Part shown: positions 23,295-31,860 of the stretch, piece by piece | How the letters are laid out: each line of letters starts with the position of its first letter | Numbering within the stretch: the first letter of the stretch is position 1 | Origin: a virus | IMG/VR virus record: IMGVR_UViG_3300048925_000646 | Coordinates: 1 to 32,582 of that record | Strand: one strand, 5' to 3' | DNA: 32,582 nucleotides | Made by a program: the position numbers and the translations under genes | The notes under the pieces: model-generated | Seen by the model: the letters and a program-made list of their open reading frames with translations, nothing else | The model's database searches: none | Told to the model about the DNA's origin: nothing

Positions 23295-25055
23295 ATGAAA
23301 ACGACAAACTCAACCCTCATCAGCGACCCACGGCGACAGGCGGCTCTGCTTTACTGGCAGGGGTTTTCTGTCCGCCAGATTGCGGAGATGCTGACCCAAA
23401 AAATACCGACGGTGCAGAGCTGGAAAACCCGCAATGCCTGGGACAACGTCGCACCCATTGCCCGCGTGGAGTCCAGCCTGGAAGCGCGCCTGATTCAGCT
23501 CACCACCAAAGACGTCAAAGGGAATGCCGATTACAAGGAAATGGAGGCGTTAGGCCGGTTGATGGAGCGCCTGGCACGGGTGAACCGCTACGGTCAGAGC
23601 GGCAATGAGGTGGATTTAAACCCGAACGTTACCAACCGCAACAAAGGCGACCGCAAGAAGCCGACCAAGAACTATTTCAGCGACGAAGCCCTTGAGAAGC
23701 TGGAAGATATTTTTCTGGCTCAGTGCTTCCAGTATCAGCGCGTGTGGTATGACGCAGGGCTTAAACACCGCATCCGCGACATCCTGAAATCCCGCCAGAT
23801 TGGCGCGACGTTCTTCTTTGCACGGGAAGCGTTATTGCGTGCCCTGGCAACCGGGCATAACCAAATTTTCCTGTCAGCCAGTAAAACCCAGGCGTATGTG
23901 TTCCGGGAATACATCATTCAGTTTGCCCGCCAGGTTGATGTTGAGCTGACCGGCGACCCGATTGTGATCGGCAACAACGGCGCAAAGCTGATTTTCTTAG
24001 GCACCAACTCCAACACCGCCCAAAGCCATAACGGCGACCTGTACGTGGACGAAATCTTTTGGATCCCCAACTTCCAGAAGCTGCGCAAGGTCGCCAGCGG
24101 CATGGCCTCACAGGAGCATCTGCGCACCACCTATTTCTCCACGCCGTCGGCGCTGACGCACGGCGCGTATCCGTTCTGGTCAGGCGAACTGTTCAACAAG
24201 GGGCGGGAAGATCGCAACGACAGGATTGAACTGGATATCGGCCATCACACCCTGGCAAAGGGGCGGCTTTGTGAGGATGGACAGTGGCGGCAAATCGTCA
24301 CCATTGAGGATGCGTTAGCCGGGGGCTGCAACCTGTTTAACATCGACACGCTGAAACAGGAGAACAGCGCCGAGGATTTCCGCAACCTGTTCATGTGTGA
24401 GTTTGTTGACGATCAGGCGTCGGTATTTCCGTTCGCCGAGCTGCAGCGCTGCATGGTGGAAAGCGCGGAGGAATGGCAGGATTTCAGCCCGTTCGCCGTC
24501 CGTCCGTTTGGTTATCGCGCCGTCTGGATTGGTTACGACCCGTCGCACACCGGCGACAGCGCTGGCTGTGCCGTGGTGGCTCCGCCGCTGGTGGACGGGG
24601 GCAAGTTCCGCGTGCTGGAACGCCACCAGTGGAAGGGCATGGATTTTGCCGCCCAGGCGAAAAGCATTGAGGAGTTAACGAAACGCTACTGCGTGGAATA
24701 TATCGGCATTGATGCCACCGGCATCGGTCAGGGCGTGTTCCAGCTTGTCCGGCAGTTCTTCCCCGCTGCAATGGAAATCCGCTACAGCCCGGAAACGAAA
24801 ATGGTGTTGAAAGCGAAAGACACCATCACCTCCGGCCGCCTGGAGTACGACACCAACCATAAAGACATCACCTCGTCATTCATGGCGATCCGCAAAACCA
24901 TGACCGCCAGCGGAAGCCGTTCCACCTACGAGGCCAGCCGCAGCGAGGAAGCCAGCCACGCGGATGTCGCCTGGGCAATTATGCACGCATTGCTCAACGA
25001 ACCCCTGACCGCTGCCAGCGGCGGCCAAAGCCCTAACATTCTGGAGTTTTATTAA
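23295..25055 (+). CDS. P: Terminase large subunit gpP (ATPase)
   Basis: At 586 residues this is the P2 gpP family packaging motor, close to the P2 length of 590. An N-terminal helix-turn-helix region (RQIAEMLTQKIPTVQSWKTR) precedes the ATPase, which has a Walker A-like ILKSRQIGATFFFAREALL and a Walker B-like DLYVDEIFW. The nuclease-like C-terminal domain begins at WIGYDPSHTGDSAG and includes IGIDATGIGQGVF. I chose ATG 23295 because the protein then starts like P2 P; the frame is open further upstream, antisense to O. It runs divergently from O. Confidence 0.96.
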   Translation: MKTTNSTLISDPRRQAALLYWQGFSVRQIAEMLTQKIPTVQSWKTRNAWDNVAPIARVESSLEARLIQLTTKDVKGNADYKEMEALGRLMERLARVNRYGQSGNEVDLNPNVTNRNKGDRKKPTKNYFSDEALEKLEDIFLAQCFQYQRVWYDAGLKHRIRDILKSRQIGATFFFAREALLRALATGHNQIFLSASKTQAYVFREYIIQFARQVDVELTGDPIVIGNNGAKLIFLGTNSNTAQSHNGDLYVDEIFWIPNFQKLRKVASGMASQEHLRTTYFSTPSALTHGAYPFWSGELFNKGREDRNDRIELDIGHHTLAKGRLCEDGQWRQIVTIEDALAGGCNLFNIDTLKQENSAEDFRNLFMCEFVDDQASVFPFAELQRCMVESAEEWQDFSPFAVRPFGYRAVWIGYDPSHTGDSAGCAVVAPPLVDGGKFRVLERHQWKGMDFAAQAKSIEELTKRYCVEYIGIDATGIGQGVFQLVRQFFPAAMEIRYSPETKMVLKAKDTITSGRLEYDTNHKDITSSFMAIRKTMTASGSRSTYEASRSEEASHADVAWAIMHALLNEPLTAASGGQSPNILEFY

Positions 25056-25057
25056 CT

Positions 25058-26089
25058 ATGAGTAAGCGCAAATTCCGCAAGACGGCACAAACCATCGTCA
25101 CAGCAACGGCACAGCAGACCAGCGGCGCGGAGGCGTTCAGCTTTGGCGACCCGACGCCGGTATTAGACCGCCGTGAAATCCTGGATTACATCGAATGCAC
25201 GGGGAACGGTCAGTGGTATGAGCCGCCGGTCAGCTTTGACGGACTGGCTCGCACACTGCGGGCGGCGGTGCATCACAGTTCATCGCTGTATGTGAAACGT
25301 AATATTCTGGCCTCGACCTTCGTCCCGCACCCGTTGCTGTCACAGCAGGAATTCAGCCGGTTCGCCCTGGATTATCTGGTGTTCGGGAATGCGTTTTTAG
25401 AAGTGATCCGCAACCAGCTCGGCGACGCCGTGGTGATGAAAACCGTGCCTGCAAAATATGCCCGCCGAGGGGTTGAGCCAGATACTTACTGGTTTGTGCA
25501 GCAGTGGAAGGACGCGCATCAGTTCGAAGCCGGTAGCGTGTTTCATCTGATTGAACCGGACATTAATCAGGAGCTGTACGGCCTGCCGGAATACCTCAGC
25601 GCCCTGAACTCAGCCTGGCTGAATGAGGCCGCCACGCTGTTCCGCCGCAAGTACTACCAGAACGGCGCGCACGCCGGATATATCCTGTACATGACTGACG
25701 CGGCACAAAGCAGCAGTGATATTGACCAGATGCGTAAAGCGATGCGGGACACAAAAGGGCTGGGCAATTTCCGCAATCTGTTTATGTACGCGCCGAACGG
25801 TAAGCCAGACGGGATCAAGATTCTGCCGTTAAGTGAAGTCGCAACCAAAGACGATTTCTTTAACATCAAGAAAGCCAGCCAGAACGATTTGCTGTGCGCG
25901 CACCGCGTGCCGCCTCAGATGATGGGCATCATTCCGGAGAACAGCGGCGGATTTGGGGATTCAGTGAAGGCGTCGCAGGTGTTTGTCCGTAACGAACTGA
26001 CGCCGTTGCAGGAACGGTTCAAAGAGTTGAATGGCTGGTTTGGGGAGAAAGTGATCAGATTCACTTCTTATGAGCTAACGCCGGAGTAA
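25058..26089 (+). CDS. Q: Portal protein gpQ
   Basis: This 343-residue P2 gpQ family portal forms the dodecameric DNA entry vertex. Matches include FSFGDPTPVLDRREILDYIE, LDYLVFGNAFLEVIRNQLGD and HRVPPQMMGIIPENSGGFGD. It starts two bases after P with GGAG upstream. In P2 the cos site follows soon after Q; here about 3.1 kb of AT-rich foreign sequence intervenes. Confidence 0.96.
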   Translation: MSKRKFRKTAQTIVTATAQQTSGAEAFSFGDPTPVLDRREILDYIECTGNGQWYEPPVSFDGLARTLRAAVHHSSSLYVKRNILASTFVPHPLLSQQEFSRFALDYLVFGNAFLEVIRNQLGDAVVMKTVPAKYARRGVEPDTYWFVQQWKDAHQFEAGSVFHLIEPDINQELYGLPEYLSALNSAWLNEAATLFRRKYYQNGAHAGYILYMTDAAQSSSDIDQMRKAMRDTKGLGNFRNLFMYAPNGKPDGIKILPLSEVATKDDFFNIKKASQNDLLCAHRVPPQMMGIIPENSGGFGDSVKASQVFVRNELTPLQERFKELNGWFGEKVIRFTSYELTPE

Positions 26090-26334
26090 CTCTGAAAGTA
26101 ATGCGGTTTGAAACTTTAAGTACTCACTATTGGCGAATACTTAAACTGTGAAAATAATTGAAAAGTATTTTTGTTGGGGTAACTAACTATGACCGTCCAA
26201 TAAGAACTTTCAAAACTTACGGCTATATAAATTTTTAAGAGCCACTTTACTTTGTTTTCATTTACCTCTTTTCTTTTAAAAATGAAACTATCATTATAGT
26301 GTTATCCAAAATCAACAACCAAAGTGGTTAAATA
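26090..26334. other. AT-rich leader between Q and the OLD-like gene
   Basis: No gene is visible. The composition falls abruptly from the GC-rich Q gene to AT-rich sequence within a few bases of the Q stop, marking the edge of the insert. A promoter for the next gene must lie here; TTGAAA near 26158 and TATAGT near 26296 are possible boxes but are not correctly paired. Confidence 0.4.
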
Positions 26335-28164
26335 ATGAACGATTTCAAGCTCAATGAGAGGATAAGGACATTAAGAAAAGGTATGGAGAAGGGCGAGTTT
26401 GAACCTTGTATCCGTCATATACGTTTTCCTTATTTCAAAAATCTTGAATTGAATGCCCGGATAGATTTCGAGTTTCCTATCACGGCTTTAGTTGGGCAAA
26501 ATGGAACTAATAAAAGTTCAGTAATCAAAGCATTATTTGGTTGTCCAAATGGAAAAAGCATTACTCGTTATTGGTTCACAACTGATACTGATGATGTACC
26601 CGATTTAAAATTAGAAGACGGTTCCTCACTCAAGCCAAGATATATCTATGGTTATAAGAACTCTGAGGGACGGGTTGTTGAGATATTACAAACAAGAATT
26701 AACGCTACAAAGCAAACTTTAGACTATTGGGAAACTAGCAGGCCCTTGGTAAGCGACCAAATGGAAAATATTTCAGATGTGTCTGGTGCCGAGAGTAATG
26801 CAACGCGTTGGAGAAAGATTTCTAAAGGTCTAGTATTCTTAGATTTTAGGTCGGAAATTAGTGCTTTTGATCGATGTATGTACCATTCAGATTTTAAGAT
26901 CCGAAGAAAAAAAGATGGTAAAAGAATTACTAAGCAAGATTATATTAGAAGCAAAACTAAATATATTAAAAAAGCTTTCGACGAAAAACTCACGTCTCTT
27001 CCTTTATGGGGAGGGGAAACAATCGTTAAGAATATAACGCTAAAAAAAGATTTAGTGATGGCAGTTTCATATATACTAGGTCGCTCTTATAAAGATATTA
27101 AGTATTTAGAACATAGGCTATGGGGAGTTAGAGGGGGAACGGCTCAACTATCCACCGATAAACTGAATTATACTGAGGCATATGCAGGAAGCGGTGAATT
27201 TGCTGTAGTTTCTTTAGTTTTGCAGCTTTTTAATGCTAAAGAGCGCTCCCTTATTCTACTTGATGAGCCCGAGGTTTCATTACATCCAGGCGCTCAAAAA
27301 AGAATGATGGAGTTTCTTTATAATCTCGTTGAGAAAAATAAGTTTCAAGTTGTGTTGTCAACACATTCTCCAGTATTAGTTAGTTTTCTTCCTAAAGAAG
27401 CTGTGAAATTATTTTTATTCGAAAGTGATTCTGAGGGTGTGAAAATTGCTCAGAGTATATCCGCCGACGAAGCTTTCCTCGAGTTAGGCCACGATATATC
27501 TAAGAGAACCATTATAGTTGAGGACAGGCTTGCTAAGGAAATTATCGCCAAAGCAATTAGTTGTAATACTATGCTTGCAACATCTTTCAATATTGACTAT
27601 GTCCCTGGTGGCTCAGAAACAATCCTAAGCAAACATTTGCCGAGCCATGCAGCAGTAAATCGAGAAGATATAATATTCCTTTTGGATGGAGATAAAAATA
27701 AAGGCTTAAAACCCTTAAAAATAGATTCAATTGCAGATGCTGATTTAGTTAATAAAATGAAAGAGCATTTTGGATGTGAATTGGTAGTTAATGCTAGTGG
27801 TAGCAATGGAAGTGTAAATAGTGCTGAACTAATTAAAATGAGAAAGTCTGTTTTAGAATATGCACTAAAAAGAGTACTATATCTTTCTTTTAATACACCT
27901 GAAGAACTCTTGATTCAGCATTGCTGCTCAAATGAACAAACTCATATGATAAATTCTAAGAATTGGGAAGCAACCGATGTTGATAAATATAAAAAGCAGA
28001 TTAGATTATTAACCCAACACCATATGGGTAAAGAAAGTGTTGATGGTGAAGAAATATTTTTTATGCAGAAGCATTTAATATCTAAGCTAGATGTGAACTC
28101 AGAGGTTATGATTTCAATTAGAAAGGTAATTACTCAAGCAATAGATCGTGGTATCATAAGCTAA
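26335..28164 (+). CDS. OLD-like ATPase with TOPRIM nuclease domain
   Basis: This 609-residue protein is built like OLD-family nucleases. The ABC-type ATPase half has Walker A G54-Q-N-G-T-N-K60-S-S, signature GSGE at 285-288, Walker B LILLDEPEVSLHP (D310-E311) and the H-loop STHSP at 342-346. The TOPRIM half follows, with the acidic residues E396 (TIIVEDRLAK) and D451-x-D453 (FLLDGDKN), then a helical C-terminal region. OLD proteins are metal-dependent DNA nucleases used in phage exclusion (P2 Old) and in Gabija. The Walker A has Asn in place of the usual Gly before Lys. No helicase or reverse transcriptase partner is nearby. The next gene, 23 bases on, is a DNA methyltransferase, so the pair may form a restriction-modification-like unit. 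Confidence 0.85.
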   Translation: MNDFKLNERIRTLRKGMEKGEFEPCIRHIRFPYFKNLELNARIDFEFPITALVGQNGTNKSSVIKALFGCPNGKSITRYWFTTDTDDVPDLKLEDGSSLKPRYIYGYKNSEGRVVEILQTRINATKQTLDYWETSRPLVSDQMENISDVSGAESNATRWRKISKGLVFLDFRSEISAFDRCMYHSDFKIRRKKDGKRITKQDYIRSKTKYIKKAFDEKLTSLPLWGGETIVKNITLKKDLVMAVSYILGRSYKDIKYLEHRLWGVRGGTAQLSTDKLNYTEAYAGSGEFAVVSLVLQLFNAKERSLILLDEPEVSLHPGAQKRMMEFLYNLVEKNKFQVVLSTHSPVLVSFLPKEAVKLFLFESDSEGVKIAQSISADEAFLELGHDISKRTIIVEDRLAKEIIAKAISCNTMLATSFNIDYVPGGSETILSKHLPSHAAVNREDIIFLLDGDKNKGLKPLKIDSIADADLVNKMKEHFGCELVVNASGSNGSVNSAELIKMRKSVLEYALKRVLYLSFNTPEELLIQHCCSNEQTHMINSKNWEATDVDKYKKQIRLLTQHHMGKESVDGEEIFFMQKHLISKLDVNSEVMISIRKVITQAIDRGIIS

Positions 28165-28187
28165 TATTAAGTTGTATGGAGATGGGC

Positions 28188-29234
28188 ATGAATAAAATCA
28201 AAGTGTTCGATTTTTTCTCTGGGTGCGGTGGCACCAGTCAGGGCTTTAAACAAGCAGGGTTCGACGTAGCCTTTGGTTTGGATTTTGACCATGATGCAGC
28301 TTGCTCATTTAAACTTAATTTTCCTGATGCTGAGTTCATTAATGCTGATATCAGAACTCTTGAAAATAATGTTATTGAGCATTTATTTAATGTTAATGAT
28401 TCCTCATATACTCTTTTTTCAGGGTGTGCGCCGTGTCAGCCATATTCTAGGCAAAATTCTAATAAAAAGGAAGGCGATCCTAGATTAGATCTTTTAAATG
28501 AATTTGGCCGCTTTGTGCAGCATTATCTTCCTGATTTTGTTTTTGTTGAAAATGTACCTGGAATGCAAAAATTTAATGAAAACGAGGGTACGTTTAAGTC
28601 TTTTATTAGTATGCTTTCTCTGCATGGATATAATGTAGACTTTAAAGTACTCCCAGCTGCATGGTATGGTGTGCCACAAACTCGTGAAAGGTTGGTATTA
28701 CTTGCTGCTAAGAATCACCAAGTTACCTTACCCACTCAGACACATGGGCTCGAGAACTCACCATACTCTACAGTCAGGGATTGGATAGGTTTTTTGCCCC
28801 CTATCTCTGCTGGAGAAACCCATCCGACAGTTTCAGATCATGTTTCAGCAAAGCTGTCGGATGTAAATCTTCAACGTATAAAAGCTACAGCAGAAGGTGG
28901 CGGTCGAGAGTCTTGGCCAGATCATTTAATTCTGGAATGTCATCGAACGCACAAGGGGCATTCTGATGTTTATGGACGTTTATATTGGGATAAGCTGGCT
29001 AGTGGTTTAACTACACGATGCATTAGTTATTCTAACGGTAGGTTTGGTCACCCTGAACAGAATAGAGCAATATCTGTAAGAGAGGCTGCCTGCTTACAAA
29101 CATTCCCATTAGACTATAAGTTTACAGGTGCATTGAATTCAAAGGCGAAACAAATCGGTAATGCTGTCCCTCCCAAAATGGCTGAGGTTATTGGTAATCA
29201 GATACTTCATATTATGAGACAAGTGCCCCTCTAA
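28188..29234 (+). CDS. DNA (cytosine-5) methyltransferase
   Basis: This 348-residue C5-MTase has its motifs in order: I (FDFFSGCGGTSQGF), IV with the catalytic Cys (SGCAPCQPYSRQ), VI (FVFVENVPGM), VIII (QTRERLVLL), a short target-recognition region (about residues 185-280), IX-like (SVREAACLQTFP) and X (QIGNAVPPKM). It methylates cytosine in an unknown DNA site. I chose ATG 28188, preceded by GGAG with good spacing; two in-frame ATGs lie 6 and 12 bases upstream. It follows the OLD-like gene closely and has similar AT-rich codon use, so they probably form one operon. It may protect host and phage DNA from the OLD-like nuclease, or it may be an independent phage anti-restriction enzyme. Confidence 0.93.
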   Translation: MNKIKVFDFFSGCGGTSQGFKQAGFDVAFGLDFDHDAACSFKLNFPDAEFINADIRTLENNVIEHLFNVNDSSYTLFSGCAPCQPYSRQNSNKKEGDPRLDLLNEFGRFVQHYLPDFVFVENVPGMQKFNENEGTFKSFISMLSLHGYNVDFKVLPAAWYGVPQTRERLVLLAAKNHQVTLPTQTHGLENSPYSTVRDWIGFLPPISAGETHPTVSDHVSAKLSDVNLQRIKATAEGGGRESWPDHLILECHRTHKGHSDVYGRLYWDKLASGLTTRCISYSNGRFGHPEQNRAISVREAACLQTFPLDYKFTGALNSKAKQIGNAVPPKMAEVIGNQILHIMRQVPL

Positions 29235-29246
29235 AGGGGGCTTTAC
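29223..29246 (+). terminator. Hairpin terminator at the end of the methyltransferase gene
   Basis: GCCCCT pairs with AGGGGGC around the stop codon region, followed by TTTAC and, a little later, CCCTTTTT. It is moderately convincing as the operon end. Confidence 0.5.
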
Positions 29247-29251
29247 ATATC

Positions 29252-29270
29252 CCTTTTTCGTCGCCTCGTC
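29252..29270. other. P2-like cos site candidate
   Basis: The reverse complement (GACGAGGCGACGAAAAAGG) matches 12 of 19 positions of the P2 cohesive end as I recall it (GGCGAGGCGGGGAAAGCAC), including the run CGAGGCG. The orientation and the position beyond the 3' end of Q agree with P2. The P2 sequence is from memory, and binding elements for terminase were not checked. Confidence 0.5.
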
Positions 29271-29471
29271 TTGCCTCCTCGCGCGCAATGTTACCCGCCT
29301 GCCCGCTTCTGACTTAGCTCACCGTTTTTAATGCATGACCCAGATCGCCGCAAAGCACGGCTAGAATGGCGATAAGATGTTTTTTGATCCTTTCGGGATC
29401 ATGCAAAACCATGCGCACAATGCATGCATGGCTCATCCATATAACTGCGCTCGATACACATCACTTGTTTC

Positions 29472-29590
29472 AGCTCAGACTTGACCTGACACAACAACAG
29501 CACAAAGCCTAAGCAAAGCTGAGAGGCTGCTCTGTGCCAGGAGCGGATATTGTTAACTTCTATCTGCATCAATATGTGGGAGCAGGTCAC
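29472..29590 (+). repeat. Cassette-edge repeat, copy 4 (between cos and Septu)
   Basis: It starts AGCTCAGACTTGACCTGACA and has GCACAAAGCCT...AGGCTGCTCTGTGC pairing in the middle, then CCAGGAGCGGATATTG. It is identical to the inverted copy at the S end over the first 24 bases and roughly three-quarters identical over about 85 bp. Its last part (to AGCAGGTCAC, 29581-29590) also matches the copy at 32077-32196. Confidence 0.65.
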
Positions 29591-29667
29591 CAGTGATTCT
29601 TTAAAAAATAAGAATGTTTTTTATGGCGGCCACGTTTTACAGGCAATCCAGATAACCACTTTAATAA

Positions 29668-29700
29668 CAAAAAATTTAGAACCGCATATACTGCGGTTCC
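29668..29700 (-). terminator. Terminator of the Septu operon
   Basis: On the minus strand GAACCGCA pairs perfectly with TGCGGTTC around GTATA, followed by TAAATTTTTTG. It lies just after the PtuB stop codon. Confidence 0.9.
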
Positions 29701-29716
29701 ATATAATGCAAATACA

Positions 29717-30397
29717 TTAAATTTGATTGTTATTAATAGCTAATTCCTCAAGCTCAGTATCTATATTAAAATAAGAAGCTGCCATTATTTCAGCATCATC
29801 CTCTATGTCGTCGTCTTCAGGATTTCCTTCATAGAAATCATCATCTTCAACAGCTAGTCCTTGAGCTTTACTAAAACTATTGACAGATAGTTGCTCTAGT
29901 TTGAAGAATTCCATGCTGAAATTTCCTTTAGCACTATCATTAATTACACTATAATAAACTATAATATCCCTTCCGTTTTGATGATGTTCATACGCAATAT
30001 GGTCTTCAAAAACATCTCTATTAGGATGTACGAACAAATAATTTTCTTTAGCAAAAGGTTCGGGACTCAAATTAAAGTTTGCAGTAAGGAAATCTGTACG
30101 CCTTCCTTTCATCTTCATGTTGCATCTTTTGCAGGATGCAGCAAGGTTTTCGAGCTCAAACATATGCTTCACATACTGATGCTTAGGAAGAATATGTTCA
30201 ATATCGATAACAAAATTGAACTCCCCATGAAAACTTCGCAAGCAGTAGCAGCATACAAACCTTTGCCTTGATTTCAGATGCTCTTTAATTTTTGTTTTCA
30301 ACTCACTTAGGCAGTCATCTTTCCATGACTTGTGCCCCTTTTTGACACTTGTGCTTATCAAAGTAAGTTCATTTTCAGAAAATTGAAAATTAGCCAT
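29717..30397 (-). CDS. ptuB: PtuB-like HNH nuclease (Septu)
   Basis: This 226-residue HNH endonuclease has zinc knuckles C49-x2-C52 and C89-x2-C92. The catalytic stretch is D65-I-E-H68-ILPK, and N93 follows the second knuckle (CNMKMKG). The C-terminus is strongly acidic (EDDDFYEGNPEDDDIEDDAE). In Septu systems PtuB is the nuclease effector held in complex with the ATPase PtuA; infection triggers DNA degradation. The start overlaps the end of the ATPase gene by eight bases with AAAGGAAA upstream, so the two are coupled. The acidic tail could serve as a partner-binding or self-inhibiting element, which is inference. HNH nucleases of other two-gene defence systems look similar, so assignment rests on the pairing. 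Confidence 0.82.
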   Translation of the reverse strand: MANFQFSENELTLISTSVKKGHKSWKDDCLSELKTKIKEHLKSRQRFVCCYCLRSFHGEFNFVIDIEHILPKHQYVKHMFELENLAASCKRCNMKMKGRRTDFLTANFNLSPEPFAKENYLFVHPNRDVFEDHIAYEHHQNGRDIIVYYSVINDSAKGNFSMEFFKLEQLSVNSFSKAQGLAVEDDDFYEGNPEDDDIEDDAEIMAASYFNIDTELEELAINNNQI

Positions 30398-31655
30398 TGT
30401 GGTTTCCTTTCAATTTTTTCAAAATTTCAATAACACCACTTAGAAAATCTTTCTGATTGGAGTCGAATGATGCTTCACGCATGGCGAAAATTGCGTTATA
30501 AGCAACATGATAACTCACCTTTTTATCCGAAAACTGCTTGAGCAAACCATTACAATACTCTGAAAGATATCTATTTTTTGGTGTTAAAACACCAAACAAC
30601 TCATAGTAAATCTGCTCAATATTGTTATCGTTTTTCTTATGATTAATTGGAACTAATGTTGAGTTTTCAACACTTACAAGAGAAATGCTTTTATTATACG
30701 CTCCATCTTCCATGGCAATTAATGGCGAGTGTGTTGCTATTATAGTTTTGACTTCAGAATAACCTATGAAACCTCTCAAAAAACCAATGTAATCACGCTG
30801 CCATTTGGGATGTAAACTATTTTCTGGCTCATCAATTAATATCACCCTAGGGAGTCTATACCTTTCGCTTTCCTCAAGGAATCTATCAATAAATAAACCA
30901 AGCGATAAGATATGTAACTCTCCTGAGCTTGCATGATAAATAGGGAAGTATCTACCACCTTTTCTGAAGAAAAACTCGCTGCTAAATAGATCCGAAGACC
31001 TAAAGTCCCCCATCCCTTTGACCAAAGACTTTTCTTTTTTTAAATGGTCACTATATTCTTGATTTTCCCGATGGTGCGACTCGTAAGATAGATGAAAATC
31101 ATGTGATTCCTCAAGAAATAGCGAAATTTCCTGAGCAAATCCCGGGGTGATTTCTTTTCTTTGTATAGAATTATATCGAAAGTATTCATTAGCATAAGAA
31201 GAATTTACTAAAGTGTATTTGGTTTCTTTATCGTATGCATTGGAACTTTCCTCTACTTTATATAAAGGAATTCTTCTTACTAAAAAATCATTATCAAATC
31301 CGATATGACTTAAAATATAAAAAATCTTTCTAGGATTATGACTTTCAAGTAATCGAGAAAAATAGGAATTTATCACCCTTTCAAAGTAATTTCCAAAAGG
31401 ATGTTGTCTTGCTCTTAGTGAATAATAATCATGTTTACTTGTCCTACGAACTTGCGGGAAAGGATTAATCAAAGCATTTGAAATGAGTGCTATACAGTAT
31501 TCATGCTTGTGCTGTTCAAAAAAATTAAGTAGGTACCTTGTTTTCCCTTTACCATTCTCTCCAAGAATAACTGTTATATCTTCCATTTTAAGATCCTTAT
31601 CATAATAATTAGCCCATGACAGTTCAAATAAAATCAACTTGACTAATAAACACAT
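30390..31655 (-). CDS. ptuA: PtuA-like ATPase (Septu)
   Basis: This 421-residue ABC-type AAA ATPase has Walker A G32-E-N-G-K-G-K-T39, signature SSGE at 243-246, Walker B VILIDEPENSLHP (D275-E276) and the H-loop ATHSP at 307-311. A coiled insert of about 180 residues (rich in Glu, Lys, Ser and Tyr) lies between Walker A and the signature. This is the layout of PtuA in Septu. There is no TOPRIM domain, unlike the protein at 26335-28164. The gene is AT-rich and followed by ptuB and a strong terminator. No reverse transcriptase is present, so it is not the retron-linked form. Confidence 0.82.
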   Translation of the reverse strand: MCLLVKLILFELSWANYYDKDLKMEDITVILGENGKGKTRYLLNFFEQHKHEYCIALISNALINPFPQVRRTSKHDYYSLRARQHPFGNYFERVINSYFSRLLESHNPRKIFYILSHIGFDNDFLVRRIPLYKVEESSNAYDKETKYTLVNSSYANEYFRYNSIQRKEITPGFAQEISLFLEESHDFHLSYESHHRENQEYSDHLKKEKSLVKGMGDFRSSDLFSSEFFFRKGGRYFPIYHASSGELHILSLGLFIDRFLEESERYRLPRVILIDEPENSLHPKWQRDYIGFLRGFIGYSEVKTIIATHSPLIAMEDGAYNKSISLVSVENSTLVPINHKKNDNNIEQIYYELFGVLTPKNRYLSEYCNGLLKQFSDKKVSYHVAYNAIFAMREASFDSNQKDFLSGVIEILKKLKGNHNG

Positions 31656-31860
31656 ATAATCCGGTCACTTTCAAGTCAATTTCATATTATTGATTGTCGT
31701 TTAAAAAATCATAATTGCACATGATGTTATCGGCATCAACTGGATGATCTTTATTTTGGTGTTAAAGGTTACTATAAGAAAACAAATGATGTAAATAAGT
31801 TATTATTAACTTGTTTATTAAAACACAAAAATTCTATTTTAATGTGATCTCTAATGTGCT

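Larger units (their letters stand above)
29235..29716. other. Gene-free stretch with cos-like site, repeat and terminator
   Basis: No coding signal is seen in 29235-29716. The stretch contains the cos-like sequence (29252-29270), a hairpin TGATCC/GGATCA near 29389-29406, a cassette-edge repeat (29472-29590) and the Septu terminator (29668-29700). The composition near 29255-29350 is again GC-rich and phage-like, which suggests a short remnant of the native cos region between two foreign cassettes. Confidence 0.5.

Noticed and set aside
23160-23295. A second Ogr dyad for the rightward P promoter
   Set aside because: TGT triplets near 23169-23173 have no partner at N12; only the dyad at 23230-23254 fits and its spacing favours O.
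29399-29590. 63-codon minus-strand frame near the cos-like site
   Set aside because: It overlaps the repeat and the cos region, lacks a ribosome binding site and resembles nothing.
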